Under the pieces are notes generated by a model. It ran no database searches. It was not told the origin of the DNA and saw nothing but the letters and a program-made list of their open reading frames with translations. 64,000 nucleotides of DNA from Pseudoalteromonas holothuriae. Lineage in GTDB: Bacteria > Pseudomonadota > Gammaproteobacteria > Enterobacterales > Alteromonadaceae. A program made the translations under genes and the position numbers. Of this stretch, positions 47,262 through 56,218 are shown in pieces (the first letter of the stretch is position 1; the number at the start of each line of letters is the position of its first letter). The stretch is from assembly GCF_945859825.1 (NCBI RefSeq), contig NZ_CAMAPC010000012.1, positions 54,802-118,801 on the forward strand. The letters run 5' to 3'.

Positions 47262-47920
47262 CGATTTCAGTTTTTGTTGTTTAAAGCAAAATAAAAATCA
47301 ATCTGAAATACAAATAACCAATCAGAGTCAGCGATGATATGGGGACAAATGTTAGAATTTAAAGTCCCCTTTATACCTGCAAATTTGTTTGATGTTGAAT
47401 TGAAAAGAAAAGTTTTTATGTCAAAATTATGAATGTTTTTTTAATTATAAAAAGGTGTATTTTATCTATTTTTTTTAATTTTGTTGTTTTTATTATCCAT
47501 TTATTTTGTTTTGGTTGGAATTTAAATTCAAAGGTCAAGCTTGTTTACAAATTGCCGTGTAAATATTATTGCATGCGTTAGACGAATGTGATTTATTGAA
47601 GCTGAAGGTTTGGCCAACCCTATTCTGTACTGATCTTAACGTGAGTGAGTCATTTTATTTATTGAAGTGACGCCCATTGTTTTTATCAGTTATTCTCAAT
47701 AATTCAATTATGCGTGGTGTGCGCTGGATACACACCAGTTAAAAAACAATTTCTACGTTATCAAAGAGGTGAACTTTAACTCGTCAAATGGGTCACAAAT
47801 AAAATGTGGTACAGCTTGATAACGACGATTTTATTAACTAATTATTAAATGTTGATGACGGTTGCAGTCACACCGAGTGCAGTCACAACATCGTTGAAAG
47901 AGAAGGTGAGGATTTTACCT
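47262..47920. other. Long intergenic region and rmf leader
   Basis: This 659-bp AT-rich stretch has no supported gene. It holds a GGGGAC...GTCCCC element (47341-47369), a TGGTGTG/CACACCA hairpin (47715-47737) without a U tract, and the 15-bp repeat units at 47864-47893. The long leader before rmf suggests regulated expression. Confidence 0.45.
47864..47893. repeat. Two 15-bp units in the rmf leader, related to the right-edge array
   Basis: GCAGTCACACCGAGT is followed by GCAGTCACAACATCG, a second, diverged unit. The 14-mer TCACACCGAGTGCA (47868-47881) is also present in the tandem array at 63941-64000. Confidence 0.6.
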
Positions 47921-48091
47921 ATGAAGAGACAGAAAAGAGATCGCTTAGAAAGAGCACATTCACAAGGATTTAAAGCAGGGTTAGCAGGTAGATCAAAAGA
48001 GTTGTGTCCATACCAACAAGTTGAACCAAGGTCAGAATGGTTAGGTGGATGGCGAGAAGCTATCGAAAATCGAAATACCTTCAAAACGTAA
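47921..48091 (+). CDS. rmf: Ribosome modulation factor
   Basis: The 56-residue basic protein is nearly identical in layout to E. coli RMF: MKRQKRDRLERAHSQGFKAG, then LAGRSKELCPYQ and EWLGGWREAIENR. RMF makes inactive 100S ribosome dimers in stationary phase or starvation. ATG 47921 follows AGGTGAGG at good spacing; an upstream in-frame extension would pass through the repeat units and is unlikely. It converges on fabA, as in E. coli. Confidence 0.95.
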   Translation: MKRQKRDRLERAHSQGFKAGLAGRSKELCPYQQVEPRSEWLGGWREAIENRNTFKT

Positions 48092-48111
48092 TAATTTAAA
48101 CTGATTAAATA

Positions 48112-48140
48112 CAATAAAGCCCCACCAAGGGGCTTTATTG
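48112..48140. terminator. Bidirectional terminator between rmf and fabA
   Basis: A perfect 12-bp stem CAATAAAGCCCC/GGGGCTTTATTG with a 5-nt loop sits between two convergent genes. Both arms carry A/T tracts. Confidence 0.85.
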
Positions 48141-48155
48141 TTTGGGCGTGTTTAA

Positions 48156-48671
48156 TTAAAATGCACTGGTATCTTGAAATAAACCCACTTTAAGGTCTTT
48201 AGCTTCATAAATTACACGTCCATCAACTTCAACGGTGCCATCAGCCATACCCATAAAAAGTCTACGCTTAATGACGCGCTTCATTTCGATACGATAAGTA
48301 ACTTTTTTGGCGGTAGGTAGAATTTGGCCTGTAAATTTAACTTCACCCACACCTAAAGCTCGTCCAAGGCCGGGGCCACCAGACCAGCCTAAGAAAAAAC
48401 CAACAAGTTGCCACATTGCGTCTAAACCAAGGCAGCCTGGCATAACTGGATCACCTTTAAAGTGGCAATCAAAGAACCAAAGGCTTGGATCAATATCAAG
48501 CTCAGCAACGATCAGTCCTTTACCATGTTGACCGCCGTCATCATTTATTTCAACGATGCGGTCCATCATTAACATGTTGTCGCTTGGAAGGCGACAGTTG
48601 CCTTCGCCAAACATTTCACCACGACCACATATGATTAATTCTTCTTTTGTATAGCTATTTTTTGGTTCCAT
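48156..48671 (-). CDS. fabA: 3-hydroxydecanoyl-ACP dehydratase/isomerase
   Basis: This 171-residue cytosolic enzyme makes the cis-3-decenoyl-ACP needed for unsaturated fatty acids. The active-site block [20 protein letters not shown] (catalytic His near 70, Asp near 84) and the ending [10 protein letters not shown] match E. coli FabA. ATG 48671 is used; an in-frame TTG three codons upstream is less likely. It converges on rmf. Confidence 0.96.
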   Translation of the reverse strand: MEPKNSYTKEELIICGRGEMFGEGNCRLPSDNMLMMDRIVEINDDGGQHGKGLIVAELDIDPSLWFFDCHFKGDPVMPGCLGLDAMWQLVGFFLGWSGGPGLGRALGVGEVKFTGQILPTAKKVTYRIEMKRVIKRRLFMGMADGTVEVDGRVIYEAKDLKVGLFQDTSAF

Positions 48672-48760
48672 AGTCCACAATCTTTGCTGAAAATTTCCGA
48701 GCTACTTTAGCGTACAGATGTACGCTAAACAACTCTGAACAGTTAAAAAATCTAGTTATG

Positions 48761-48775
48761 TAAGAATAATTCTCA
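48761..48775. promoter_or_regulatory. Fur-box-like palindrome upstream of the QueD-like gene
   Basis: TAAGAATAATTCTCA is a near-perfect 7-1-7 inverted repeat, and its complement contains GAGAATTATT, a common Fur-box core. It lies between divergent fabA and the QueD-like gene, so which gene is affected, if any, is unclear. Confidence 0.4.
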
Positions 48776-48866
48776 TTAAAATTGAATTCTCCTACGCTTA
48801 TGGGGCGATCTTTGTCTTAAAAAACTTTATAATAGCCCCAGTATTAAACTAATTTATCGGAAGTTT

Positions 48867-49724
48867 ATGATCCTTTTTGTAGATGCACTGACAGTCATTG
48901 ATTTTTCTTACCTATGTAATAAGCGTGGCGCAATAGGTGAGAGCTGGATAGTCGATTTAACCCTACATGGCCAACTTAATGATGAGTCTATGGTTTTAGA
49001 CTTTGCATTAGTAAAAAAACAAATTAAGCGCATCATAGACGATACCATTGACCATAAACTTGCTGTGGCAAAAGGGCTTGATGGAAAAGTAACGGTTGCT
49101 GACAACAGGGTCGATTTAGACTGTCAATTTGGTGATGGCCACCACTTAGCGATGAATGCGCCTGAGCAAGCTGTGTGTTTGCTTGAAGGCGAAGAAGTTA
49201 ACGAGCAAAGCGTTATCTCATTTTTAAAATCGGTGATCATGCCTAAGATGCCAAGTAACGTAAAAGATATTGGTATAGAACTTCGCGCTGAGCAAAGTGA
49301 GAGCTTTTATTATCACTATAGCCATGGATTAAAAAAGCATGATGGTAATTGCCAGCGTATCATTCATGGCCATCGCTCGCAGTTAGGTGTGTTTGTCGAT
49401 GGTATGAAACACCCAAGGCTACAAAAAGAATGGGCGACTAAGTGGCAAGATATATATCTTGGTACTGAAGAAGATGTTATTGATGCCAGCAACCTTAAAT
49501 ATGTAACTGCTAGTACAAACGATGTGTGCTTTGCTTACGAAGCCACTCAGGGCTACTTTGAGCTTGCAATGAGCAAAGCGCGTTGTGACATATTGCCATG
49601 TGACACAACAGTAGAGTGCATCGCAGAGTACTTAGCAAAACAAATTAAAGATACTATGCCTGATAACACGATAACCGTAAAAGCATACGAAGGTGTTGGT
49701 AAAGGAGCGATTGCTTATGCTTAG
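48867..49724 (+). CDS. 6-pyruvoyl-tetrahydropterin synthase/QueD-like protein, enlarged
   Basis: At 285 residues the protein is about twice the size of QueD. The first half has the strand and helix with LDFALVKKQIKRII and TIDHKLAVA typical of the family but no HGH. The second half has CQRIIHGHRSQLGVF (zinc ligands plus Cys), TTVECIAEYLAKQI and VKAYEGVGKGAIAYA. The fold thus appears extended or split rather than simply duplicated. The likely substrate is a reduced pterin such as dihydroneopterin triphosphate, but activity is not certain. It overlaps the M23 gene by 8 bp. Confidence 0.72.
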   Translation: MILFVDALTVIDFSYLCNKRGAIGESWIVDLTLHGQLNDESMVLDFALVKKQIKRIIDDTIDHKLAVAKGLDGKVTVADNRVDLDCQFGDGHHLAMNAPEQAVCLLEGEEVNEQSVISFLKSVIMPKMPSNVKDIGIELRAEQSESFYYHYSHGLKKHDGNCQRIIHGHRSQLGVFVDGMKHPRLQKEWATKWQDIYLGTEEDVIDASNLKYVTASTNDVCFAYEATQGYFELAMSKARCDILPCDTTVECIAEYLAKQIKDTMPDNTITVKAYEGVGKGAIAYA

Positions 49725-50541
49725 AAAAGGACTGTTGTTGATAGCGTTATTATCAGCGTTACAAACTCAGGCTTTACAGTTAAAAGGCAATCTAACCCAA
49801 GGTGGTATGGTTATAGGTAAGATTGATAACGCAAAAACCGTCAGCTTTAACGGTAAACCTTTGAAGCTTACTCCTGCAGGCGAGTTTGTATTTGGTTTTG
49901 GAAGAGATGCAGATTCAACACATACCTTAACTTGGGTAGATGCAGACGAAGTTAAGCATGAGCATGATATGCTAATCACTGTACGAGAATTTAAAATAGA
50001 TCGTATTACGGGAGTTGAAAAAAAGTATGTATCACCTCCTAAATCAGTGCTTGAAAGAATTCGTTCTGAAGCAAAAGCGGTACGACAAGCACGCACTACA
50101 GACTCGAACTTTGAATATTTTAAAGAGCCTGTGCTTCGACCAGCACCTGGGCGTATTTCTGGGGTCTATGGCAGTCAACGGTTTTTTAACGGAAAGGCGC
50201 GCAATCCACATTACGGTTTAGACATTGCCAATAAGACAGGCACACCCGTTTTGGCTCCTTTGCCAGGCGTTGTTACGTTTGCTAATCCAGATTTATATTA
50301 TAGTGGCGGTACAGTGATTGTTGACCATGGTTATGGAATTAGCTCCACCTATATTCATTTGAACAAACTTCATGTCAAAGTGGGTGATAAACTAGAAACA
50401 GGTGACCACTTTGCTGACATTGGTGCAACGGGCAGGGTAACTGGCCCTCATTTGGATTGGCGTTTTAATTGGTTCAATGAACGACTAGATCCACAATTAT
50501 TAATGCAAGACACATTGGCGAGTAAAAGTAGTAACAAATGA
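49717..50541 (+). CDS. M23 family metallopeptidase
   Basis: This 274-residue exported peptidase (signal peptide to about 18) has an N-terminal beta region and a C-terminal LytM domain: HYGLDIANKTGTPVLAP, STYIHLNKLHVKVGD and GRVTGPHLDWRFNW. The usual HLH of the last motif is HLD, so one zinc ligand may be Asp. It should cut peptidoglycan cross-links or act as a regulator. The start overlaps the preceding gene by 8 bp, and the next gene overlaps its end by 4 bp. Confidence 0.85.
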   Translation: MLRKGLLLIALLSALQTQALQLKGNLTQGGMVIGKIDNAKTVSFNGKPLKLTPAGEFVFGFGRDADSTHTLTWVDADEVKHEHDMLITVREFKIDRITGVEKKYVSPPKSVLERIRSEAKAVRQARTTDSNFEYFKEPVLRPAPGRISGVYGSQRFFNGKARNPHYGLDIANKTGTPVLAPLPGVVTFANPDLYYSGGTVIVDHGYGISSTYIHLNKLHVKVGDKLETGDHFADIGATGRVTGPHLDWRFNWFNERLDPQLLMQDTLASKSSNK

Positions 50542-50969
50542 CAGAGATAGATAAAGAAACAATTATTGCAAAACGTATTGAAGACTCAATCACTTCAGTT
50601 ACGAAAACGGTATTCCCTGGTCGTACTAACCACCATAATACATTGTTTGGTGGCGATGCTTTGGCTTGGATGGATGAGGTTGCTTTTATTGCTGCCACGC
50701 GTTTTTGTAGAAAACCATTAGTAACGATTTCATCTGATCGCGTTGATTTCAAAGAAGCGATTCCAGCGGGCACATTTGCAGAGCTTGTTTCTAAAATTGT
50801 GCATGTTGGCAACACAAGTTTAAAGGTTGAAGTCGACATATATCTAGAGCGTATGCATAAAGATGATAAGCACCTGGCAATATCAGGCAGCTTTACTTTT
50901 GTAGCCGTTGATGACAATCACAGGCCAACCCCTGTAATATGCGACAAGATGCTTAACGGATTTAAATAA
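50538..50969 (+). CDS. Acyl-CoA thioesterase, hotdog fold
   Basis: A 143-residue hotdog protein with the HHNTLFGGDALAWMDEVAFI block and the DRVDFKEAIPAGTFAELV stretch of the YciA/BACH acyl-CoA thioesterase group. It is translationally coupled (ATGA) to the M23 peptidase. The operon, QueD-like, M23, thioesterase, mixes unrelated roles. A very strong hairpin closes it. Confidence 0.85.
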   Translation: MTEIDKETIIAKRIEDSITSVTKTVFPGRTNHHNTLFGGDALAWMDEVAFIAATRFCRKPLVTISSDRVDFKEAIPAGTFAELVSKIVHVGNTSLKVEVDIYLERMHKDDKHLAISGSFTFVAVDDNHRPTPVICDKMLNGFK

Positions 50970-50973
50970 CGCA

Positions 50974-51010
50974 ATTATTAATAAGCCACGCAGAGTGGCT
51001 TATTAATAAT
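50974..51010 (+). terminator. Intrinsic terminator of the QueD-like/M23/thioesterase operon
   Basis: A perfect 16-bp stem (50974-50989 with 50995-51010) with a 5-nt loop. The GC core is flanked by long A/T arms, so the T tract is part of the stem. Confidence 0.75.
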
Positions 51011-51197
51011 CAACATAAGAACACATCATACAATTTATGCTAGAAGTACAAATCAGCAACTTCGATAAAACTAAGGTATCGTCTTACAAAAATAACGTGG
51101 CGAGTATGCATATTTTAAAGTGCATACATAAATAAAAACTATACTTTGGCTCTAATATTGATAGTACGACACAATACTAAGAGTTTTGGTAATTTAA

Positions 51198-52109
51198 ATG
51201 CGATATTTACTAATTGGGATTTATACAATTCTTATGATATCGGCTTTTTTTGTATCTAGTTTTGGATACATTGGTGACATAGTCGATAGTTTGCGCGCTC
51301 AATGGTTAATGCTGGGTGTATTTACTTGCATTTTAGGTCTGCTTTATAGTCGACTTTTATTTTTGTCACTGTTTGCTATTTCATGTTGCTTACTCGTATT
51401 TCACCTTCGTGTTGTTGTGCAGGAGCAGTCAGAGAAAAATTATCATAATCAACTAACCATTAAGCAAATAAATCTGCGGTACTATAACCAGTCTGTTATT
51501 AACGAGCTTGCTAAACTTAATGAACAAACATGGGATCTACTTATCCTGCAAGAGTTTAACGATAATAACACTGCGCTCTTCGACAAGCTTAAACCTGAAT
51601 ATTACAAATTTGGCTCTGATGAACATATTGGTTTTCCAATGGGGCTAGGGATTATTTCGCGCTACCCGTTGATAAGTAAAAAAGTCGTTTACACACAGAT
51701 GCAAAAAGTTGGCTATTTAGAAGTTGATATATTGGTTGGTAATAGCATTATCACTGTGTTTGCCGTGCATCCCCCGTCTCCAAGGAGCAAGAAAGATTGG
51801 CTCAATCGAAACGAATTGCTTTTAGTCGTGTATGAGGCTGTGAAAAAATTGGAGGGACATTGGCTGATTAGTGGTGACTTCAATATCGTTCCTTGGTCCA
51901 AACACTTTCCTTTTACTAATATGCCCTTATGCTCACACTCTTTGGTTAATAATCGCAGTTGGCAATACTTAAACTGGTTACCAAGCATTGTTGCGGGTTT
52001 ACCAATTGATAATTGCGTTGTGAGTGAACATCAAAATATTACCAATGTCAGCGTTGAGTTATTTAAAGGGAGCGACCATAAATTACTTAGTTTCCAACTG
52101 CGCTTTTAG
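51198..52109 (+). CDS. Membrane-anchored endonuclease/exonuclease/phosphatase family protein
   Basis: The 303-residue protein has about three N-terminal membrane segments (residues 3-70) followed by an EEP domain: LQEFN (Glu), HPPSPRSK, SGDFNIVPWSKHF, IDNCVVS and GSDHKLLSF. These fit the EEP family, which includes phospholipases and nucleases. The active site faces the outside or periplasm if the N-terminus is inside. Its 3' end overlaps the response-regulator gene by 27 bp in convergent orientation. Confidence 0.8.
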   Translation: MRYLLIGIYTILMISAFFVSSFGYIGDIVDSLRAQWLMLGVFTCILGLLYSRLLFLSLFAISCCLLVFHLRVVVQEQSEKNYHNQLTIKQINLRYYNQSVINELAKLNEQTWDLLILQEFNDNNTALFDKLKPEYYKFGSDEHIGFPMGLGIISRYPLISKKVVYTQMQKVGYLEVDILVGNSIITVFAVHPPSPRSKKDWLNRNELLLVVYEAVKKLEGHWLISGDFNIVPWSKHFPFTNMPLCSHSLVNNRSWQYLNWLPSIVAGLPIDNCVVSEHQNITNVSVELFKGSDHKLLSFQLRF

Positions 52110-52493
52110 ATGAGCAATCTCGCTTTTGAGTTTGCCGTTTTCTAGCAATAATTTGACGATAGAGGTAAGCTCAAAGTTATCCCATGGTTTGGAAACAATA
52201 ATATCAGCTATTCCTTTTTCTACTGCGCCCTGACATTCATCTAAATCTGTATAGCCGCTGACAAGCATGCGACCAGAATCAGGGTAGTGGGCTGCAAATG
52301 CTTGTAGTAATTCAAAGCCATCCATATTGGGCATTTTAATATCAGATAAAATCAAGTCATAGTGGTTATCAGCGAAACTTTCCACAGCTTTGAGCGGATC
52401 ATTTACCAGCGTTAATGCATATTCTTTAGCAAATAAACGGTTGAACGCTCTAAGAACAGGGCTTTCATCATCAACTATTAAAACTTTTTGCAT
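52083..52493 (-). CDS. Stand-alone response regulator (receiver domain)
   Basis: A 136-residue receiver domain with Asp8/Asp9, the phospho-acceptor Asp51 (LSDIKMPNMDG) and Lys101 (SKPWD), followed by a short coiled-coil tail (about 112-136). There is no output domain. The KPWD motif resembles receivers of the RpfG/HD-GYP type. It lies at the left border of the polysaccharide locus, 9 bp from the GT2 gene, so it may be made with it and act in its regulation. No histidine kinase is in the window. Confidence 0.82.
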   Translation of the reverse strand: MQKVLIVDDESPVLRAFNRLFAKEYALTLVNDPLKAVESFADNHYDLILSDIKMPNMDGFELLQAFAAHYPDSGRMLVSGYTDLDECQGAVEKGIADIIVSKPWDNFELTSIVKLLLENGKLKSEIAHLKAQLETK

Positions 52494-52501
52494 ATATAAT
52501 C

Positions 52502-53425
52502 CTAAAACCGAATGAGTTGCTTTACATCATGCAATAAATGCTTGGCATTTCTTATGTGTGGATTCATGCCAAAAGCACACATTGTGTTTAACAGAGCATA
52601 AATTTTTTTACCTTGCTCACGTTGATACTCACCATAGCACTCATGAATTCTAGCCTGAGTTTTAACCTTAGTACTAAATCGTACATTATTGTTGTTATAT
52701 ATTCGTGAAACGATGTTTTCTATTGCCTCAAGCCTACTTAACCTATTAGCAGTGATAGAGTTTGGGCGCATTAAATAACCCATGGCATTTTGGTAAGTGT
52801 AGGCGATGTCTCCTATTGAAGCGAGATTTAGCCAGCAATCCCAATCACTTGCGCTCTTTAACATAGGATTAAATTTATTTACACTTATAATTGCTGAGCG
52901 TTTAACCATAACTGAAGATGTACCAATTACATTGGCATAGAGTAACAAATCTAGCGGTTCGCTAAGTGCGATGTACTCGTTAGTACTATTAAGCTTAGGT
53001 TGATAAAATTCTGGCCAATATGAAAAGCAATCAATAATAGGTTGGTATTGTTCATTTACATGAATATAGTTTGTGAATGTGAGCACACATGCTGTATTTG
53101 ATTTCATATATTGCAGTTGCATATTTAGTTTATCTTCACTCCAATAGTCATCAGCATCCAAAAAAGCAATATAGTGTGCAGATGCTACTTCTATTGCATA
53201 ATTTCTGGCTGCAACCACACCAGAGCGATGCTGCTTTATTATCACTAAATTTGGTAAGTTTTTTTGAGCTAATGTCAGCCACTCTACACTCCCATCCGTT
53301 GAACCATCATCGACGACAATTATTTCAATACGTAAGCCTGTTTGCTTCAAAATACTTGAAAACGCAATTGGTAAATATTGTTTACAGTTATAGTTTGGAA
53401 TAATAACGCTTACATCATATTTCAT
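52502..53425 (-). CDS. Glycosyltransferase family 2
   Basis: A 307-residue cytosolic GT-A transferase with VSVIIPNYNCKQYL at the N-terminus, VDDGSTDGS (residues 39-47), and the DxD-type AFLDADDYWSEDKL motif (near 92-105). It should transfer a sugar from a nucleotide donor to a growing polysaccharide repeat unit. It lies on the minus strand at the border of the locus, with the response regulator gene next to it on the same strand. Confidence 0.85.
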   Translation of the reverse strand: MKYDVSVIIPNYNCKQYLPIAFSSILKQTGLRIEIIVVDDGSTDGSVEWLTLAQKNLPNLVIIKQHRSGVVAARNYAIEVASAHYIAFLDADDYWSEDKLNMQLQYMKSNTACVLTFTNYIHVNEQYQPIIDCFSYWPEFYQPKLNSTNEYIALSEPLDLLLYANVIGTSSVMVKRSAIISVNKFNPMLKSASDWDCWLNLASIGDIAYTYQNAMGYLMRPNSITANRLSRLEAIENIVSRIYNNNNVRFSTKVKTQARIHECYGEYQREQGKKIYALLNTMCAFGMNPHIRNAKHLLHDVKQLIRF

Positions 53426-53526
53426 TATGTGCTCTCCTAATTAATCTAATAAAGAGCAACGCAATAACAACGCCAATATTAAAATGCCAGAATTAAAGGC
53501 ATTGGGAGTATGGATTAATAAAACGC

Positions 53527-53541
53527 ATTGCAAAATGCAAA
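53527..53541. repeat. ATTGCAAAATGCAAA motif upstream of the polysaccharide genes
   Basis: The 15-mer ATTGCAAAATGCAAA recurs at 59524-59538, and its core CAAAATGCAAA again at 59496-59506. Both positions precede polysaccharide genes, so it may be a regulator site. Confidence 0.4.
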
Positions 53542-53586
53542 TAACGAATGCCAAATTGCCAACTTATGACGAAAAATAGGGTGTTT

Positions 53587-53636
53587 AGGGGCGGTACGAT
53601 ACTTGCCACCATAACAGCACTACACATTGGAGTGCT
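53587..53636 (+). promoter_or_regulatory. RfaH ops-like element and ribosome-site hairpin
   Basis: AGGGGCGGTA (53587-53596) matches the core of the JUMPStart/ops sequence of enteric polysaccharide operons (which continues AGCGTG; here CGATAC). A hairpin AGCACT/AGTGCT (53616-53621 with 53631-53636) follows and partly covers the GGAG site of the next gene. Both features suit a leader that controls polysaccharide expression. Confidence 0.45.
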
Positions 53637-53640
53637 ATTT

Positions 53641-54792
53641 ATGAAACATATTGCTATTTTAGTGCCTAGCTTTCCCATTGCATCAGAAACCTTTGTCATC
53701 ACAGAGATTAATGCACTGGTATCAGCAGGCCACAAAGTGACTGTGCTTGCATTTACTACGCATCGATTTACTTCTAACTTGTCTGCTAATGTAGAAGTTT
53801 TCAATATACCTAAACCGACAATAAGCGACTTTAGTGTTGCGTCGCTAATGAGTTCGCAATTTTTTAAAGCTGTAAAAACATCATTTAAATTCAAATCGAT
53901 TTCTACTATTTCCCTGTTGGGATATGGTTCATCACTAGCTAAGTTATTGAACAAACTCAATATTGAACACTTACATTGTCATTTTATGCATGGGCCTTTA
54001 GCATACGGGATCATAGCCGCACAGCTTGCTGGTATTACGGTATCTTCTATTGGACATGGACATGACGTTTACGTTAATGGTGCAGACATTGAGCACAAAC
54101 TTAATGAATGCAACTTCGTTGTTGCGGTATGCAAAGATATGAAATCGCAATTTGAGGGTATGTCTCATACTCAAACTAAACTTTTGCACTGTGGGGTGAA
54201 TTTAAACTTATTTTGCCACAGAGTTCATGCTATCAACTCAGACGTAAAACTGATATTTATTGGCCGCTTAGTAGAAAAGAAGGGTTTACAATTTCTGTTC
54301 CCCGCTATCAAGCGCTTGCAAAAACACTATTACATTTCGCTCGATATAGTAGGAGACGGTCCGATGTATAAAGCGTTAGAGGACCTAAGCTACGAGCTAG
54401 GAATAAATCGACAGATTAAGTTCATAGGTAGAAAGTCACCACAATGGATAGCACAAAATTGTAAGCATTATACCGCTCTCGTAGCACCGTTTTGTGTGGC
54501 TAGTAATGGTGATAAAGATACAGGCCCACTGGTACTAAAAGAGGCGATGGCATGCGGCATTCCCGTTTTATCAACTAGATTGATGGGCGTAAAAGAAATT
54601 GTAGTGAACAAAGTAGGCATGTTATGTGAGCCGGGCGATGAAGACGAGCTAGTTACGATGCTACGCGCGTTTTGTGAACTAAACCCTTATGTACGTTATG
54701 CTATGGGGCTCAATGCTTATAAGTTAGTTTCGCGATATTTTAATGCCAAGTTACAGGCGAAAAAGTTATCTAACTGGGTACAAATGCTATAG
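53641..54792 (+). CDS. Glycosyltransferase family 4
   Basis: A 383-residue GT-B transferase beginning MKHIAILVPSFPIASETFVI, a start common in capsule GT4 proteins. The C-terminal half has FIGRLVEKKGLQFL and the E-x7-E-type KEAMACGIPVLSTRLMGVKE. It transfers a hexose or similar sugar during repeat-unit assembly. The start is ATG 53641, after GGAG, and is the first gene of a rightward cluster. Confidence 0.88.
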   Translation: MKHIAILVPSFPIASETFVITEINALVSAGHKVTVLAFTTHRFTSNLSANVEVFNIPKPTISDFSVASLMSSQFFKAVKTSFKFKSISTISLLGYGSSLAKLLNKLNIEHLHCHFMHGPLAYGIIAAQLAGITVSSIGHGHDVYVNGADIEHKLNECNFVVAVCKDMKSQFEGMSHTQTKLLHCGVNLNLFCHRVHAINSDVKLIFIGRLVEKKGLQFLFPAIKRLQKHYYISLDIVGDGPMYKALEDLSYELGINRQIKFIGRKSPQWIAQNCKHYTALVAPFCVASNGDKDTGPLVLKEAMACGIPVLSTRLMGVKEIVVNKVGMLCEPGDEDELVTMLRAFCELNPYVRYAMGLNAYKLVSRYFNAKLQAKKLSNWVQML

Positions 54793-54799
54793 GTGCAGT

Positions 54800-56218
54800 A
54801 TGAGCGGATTAAAGCAAATCGCGTATTACGGTATGTCGGTGTTAGTACTCAAAGGGCTCGGTTTTTTAATGATGCCGGTCATGACACGATTGTTGACACA
54901 ATCGCAGTACGGATATTTAAACTTTTTAGTCACTGCATGTGCGGCTTGTTCACTGATACTTAGCCTTGGTTTACCTGAACTGTTATTCAGAAGTAAAAGC
55001 GCCAGCAGTATAAAACAACAGTCATTGCTAAGAGATTGTTTACTTATCTCGCTATTAAGCTCGCTTGCACTGGCTGTAGTTGCTTTATGTTTGATGGATG
55101 ACATCATGTTATTGCTGCCCGCTCAGGTGAAAGCAATCGATTTATATTTACTGGTCATAAATCTAATGTGCTCGGCTATGTTAGCTGTACCATACAGTTA
55201 TTGGCGGATTCAAGGTAAAGCAAAGCAGTACTGTACTGTAACAACCTCTCATGGCCTTATTCAATGCGCTTTAACGTTGGCGTTTTTATATCAAGGTCTC
55301 TCTGTGACCGGAGTTATGTTATCTGGCGCGCTAGCATCGGCACTTGTTTTAGTTGTTGCATTGCTCAAAACACGCGCTGCGCTTTTTGTGAGTTTTTCAT
55401 CCTATCCACGACAAATATCAAGGTCAGACATTTACTTCTTAGTCTCTATTATATTCTCTGCTGTTTGCTTATATGCCTGTAACGGCGCTGAGAATTGGTT
55501 CATTGTTGCAAACACTAATACACAAACTTTAGCGATTTATTTTGTAGCCGCACAGTTTGCTCTAATGACCTCGTTTGCATTTGAACCGGTGAGAATGTGG
55601 TGGTTTGCTAAGCGCTTTCAAAAACTTGCTAACAATAAAGCATTGTACGCTTATGAAACACTAAGATGCCTGCACATAGGCATATTGATCAGCATGATAA
55701 TGCTTATTTTTTGCCAGCAATTAATTGTTTTGTTGTTACCAAGTGTTTATGCGCAAAGTGCACAGTGGGTCACATTTTTGATATTGGTTGTGGTGTTACG
55801 TCATCATGCTGACTTACTCAATATAGGTTGTTATATGAAGCGCTGCGCGCAATCAGTTCTAATTATTAATGCGGTGTCAGCGATAGTAATGTTAGGGATG
55901 ATGTATTGGCTTGTCCCTATTTATTCAGTAAAGGGGGCTGTTTTCTGTTTACTGCTTGTACAAGGCATACGTGCTGTGGCTTTTTACCAAACTAGCCAAG
56001 CGCTTGAATATGTTCCATACAAACTCAGTAATATGCTTGTTGCTTGGCTATTTATCATCGTGCTTGTTGGGCTCGGCTTTTTAAACAGCGAGTTTATAAT
56101 CGTCAAGAGGCTTGGTGTTTTGGCATTGTATGTTGGCTTTTTAACTCGATGTTATTTCAAAGAGTGTATAAACATTGTAGAGCGCGCTCGTTATGCTTTG
56201 GAGCATCGATATGCGTGA
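54800..56218 (+). CDS. Oligosaccharide flippase, Wzx-like
   Basis: The 472-residue protein has about 12-14 membrane segments and the N-terminal MPVMTRLLTQSQYGYLN region of the MOP/Wzx family. It should move the lipid-linked repeat unit across the inner membrane. It starts 8 bp after the GT4 stop and overlaps the O-antigen-ligase gene by 8 bp. The gene symbol is withheld because the polysaccharide is unidentified. Confidence 0.82.
   Translation: MSGLKQIAYYGMSVLVLKGLGFLMMPVMTRLLTQSQYGYLNFLVTACAACSLILSLGLPELLFRSKSASSIKQQSLLRDCLLISLLSSLALAVVALCLMDDIMLLLPAQVKAIDLYLLVINLMCSAMLAVPYSYWRIQGKAKQYCTVTTSHGLIQCALTLAFLYQGLSVTGVMLSGALASALVLVVALLKTRAALFVSFSSYPRQISRSDIYFLVSIIFSAVCLYACNGAENWFIVANTNTQTLAIYFVAAQFALMTSFAFEPVRMWWFAKRFQKLANNKALYAYETLRCLHIGILISMIMLIFCQQLIVLLLPSVYAQSAQWVTFLILVVVLRHHADLLNIGCYMKRCAQSVLIINAVSAIVMLGMMYWLVPIYSVKGAVFCLLLVQGIRAVAFYQTSQALEYVPYKLSNMLVAWLFIIVLVGLGFLNSEFIIVKRLGVLALYVGFLTRCYFKECINIVERARYALEHRYA

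Noticed and set aside
47849..47920. An N-terminal extension of the rmf frame through the repeat units
   Set aside because: The known RMF start aligns with ATG 47921, which has a good ribosome site; the upstream part is open only because the repeat units happen to lack stops.
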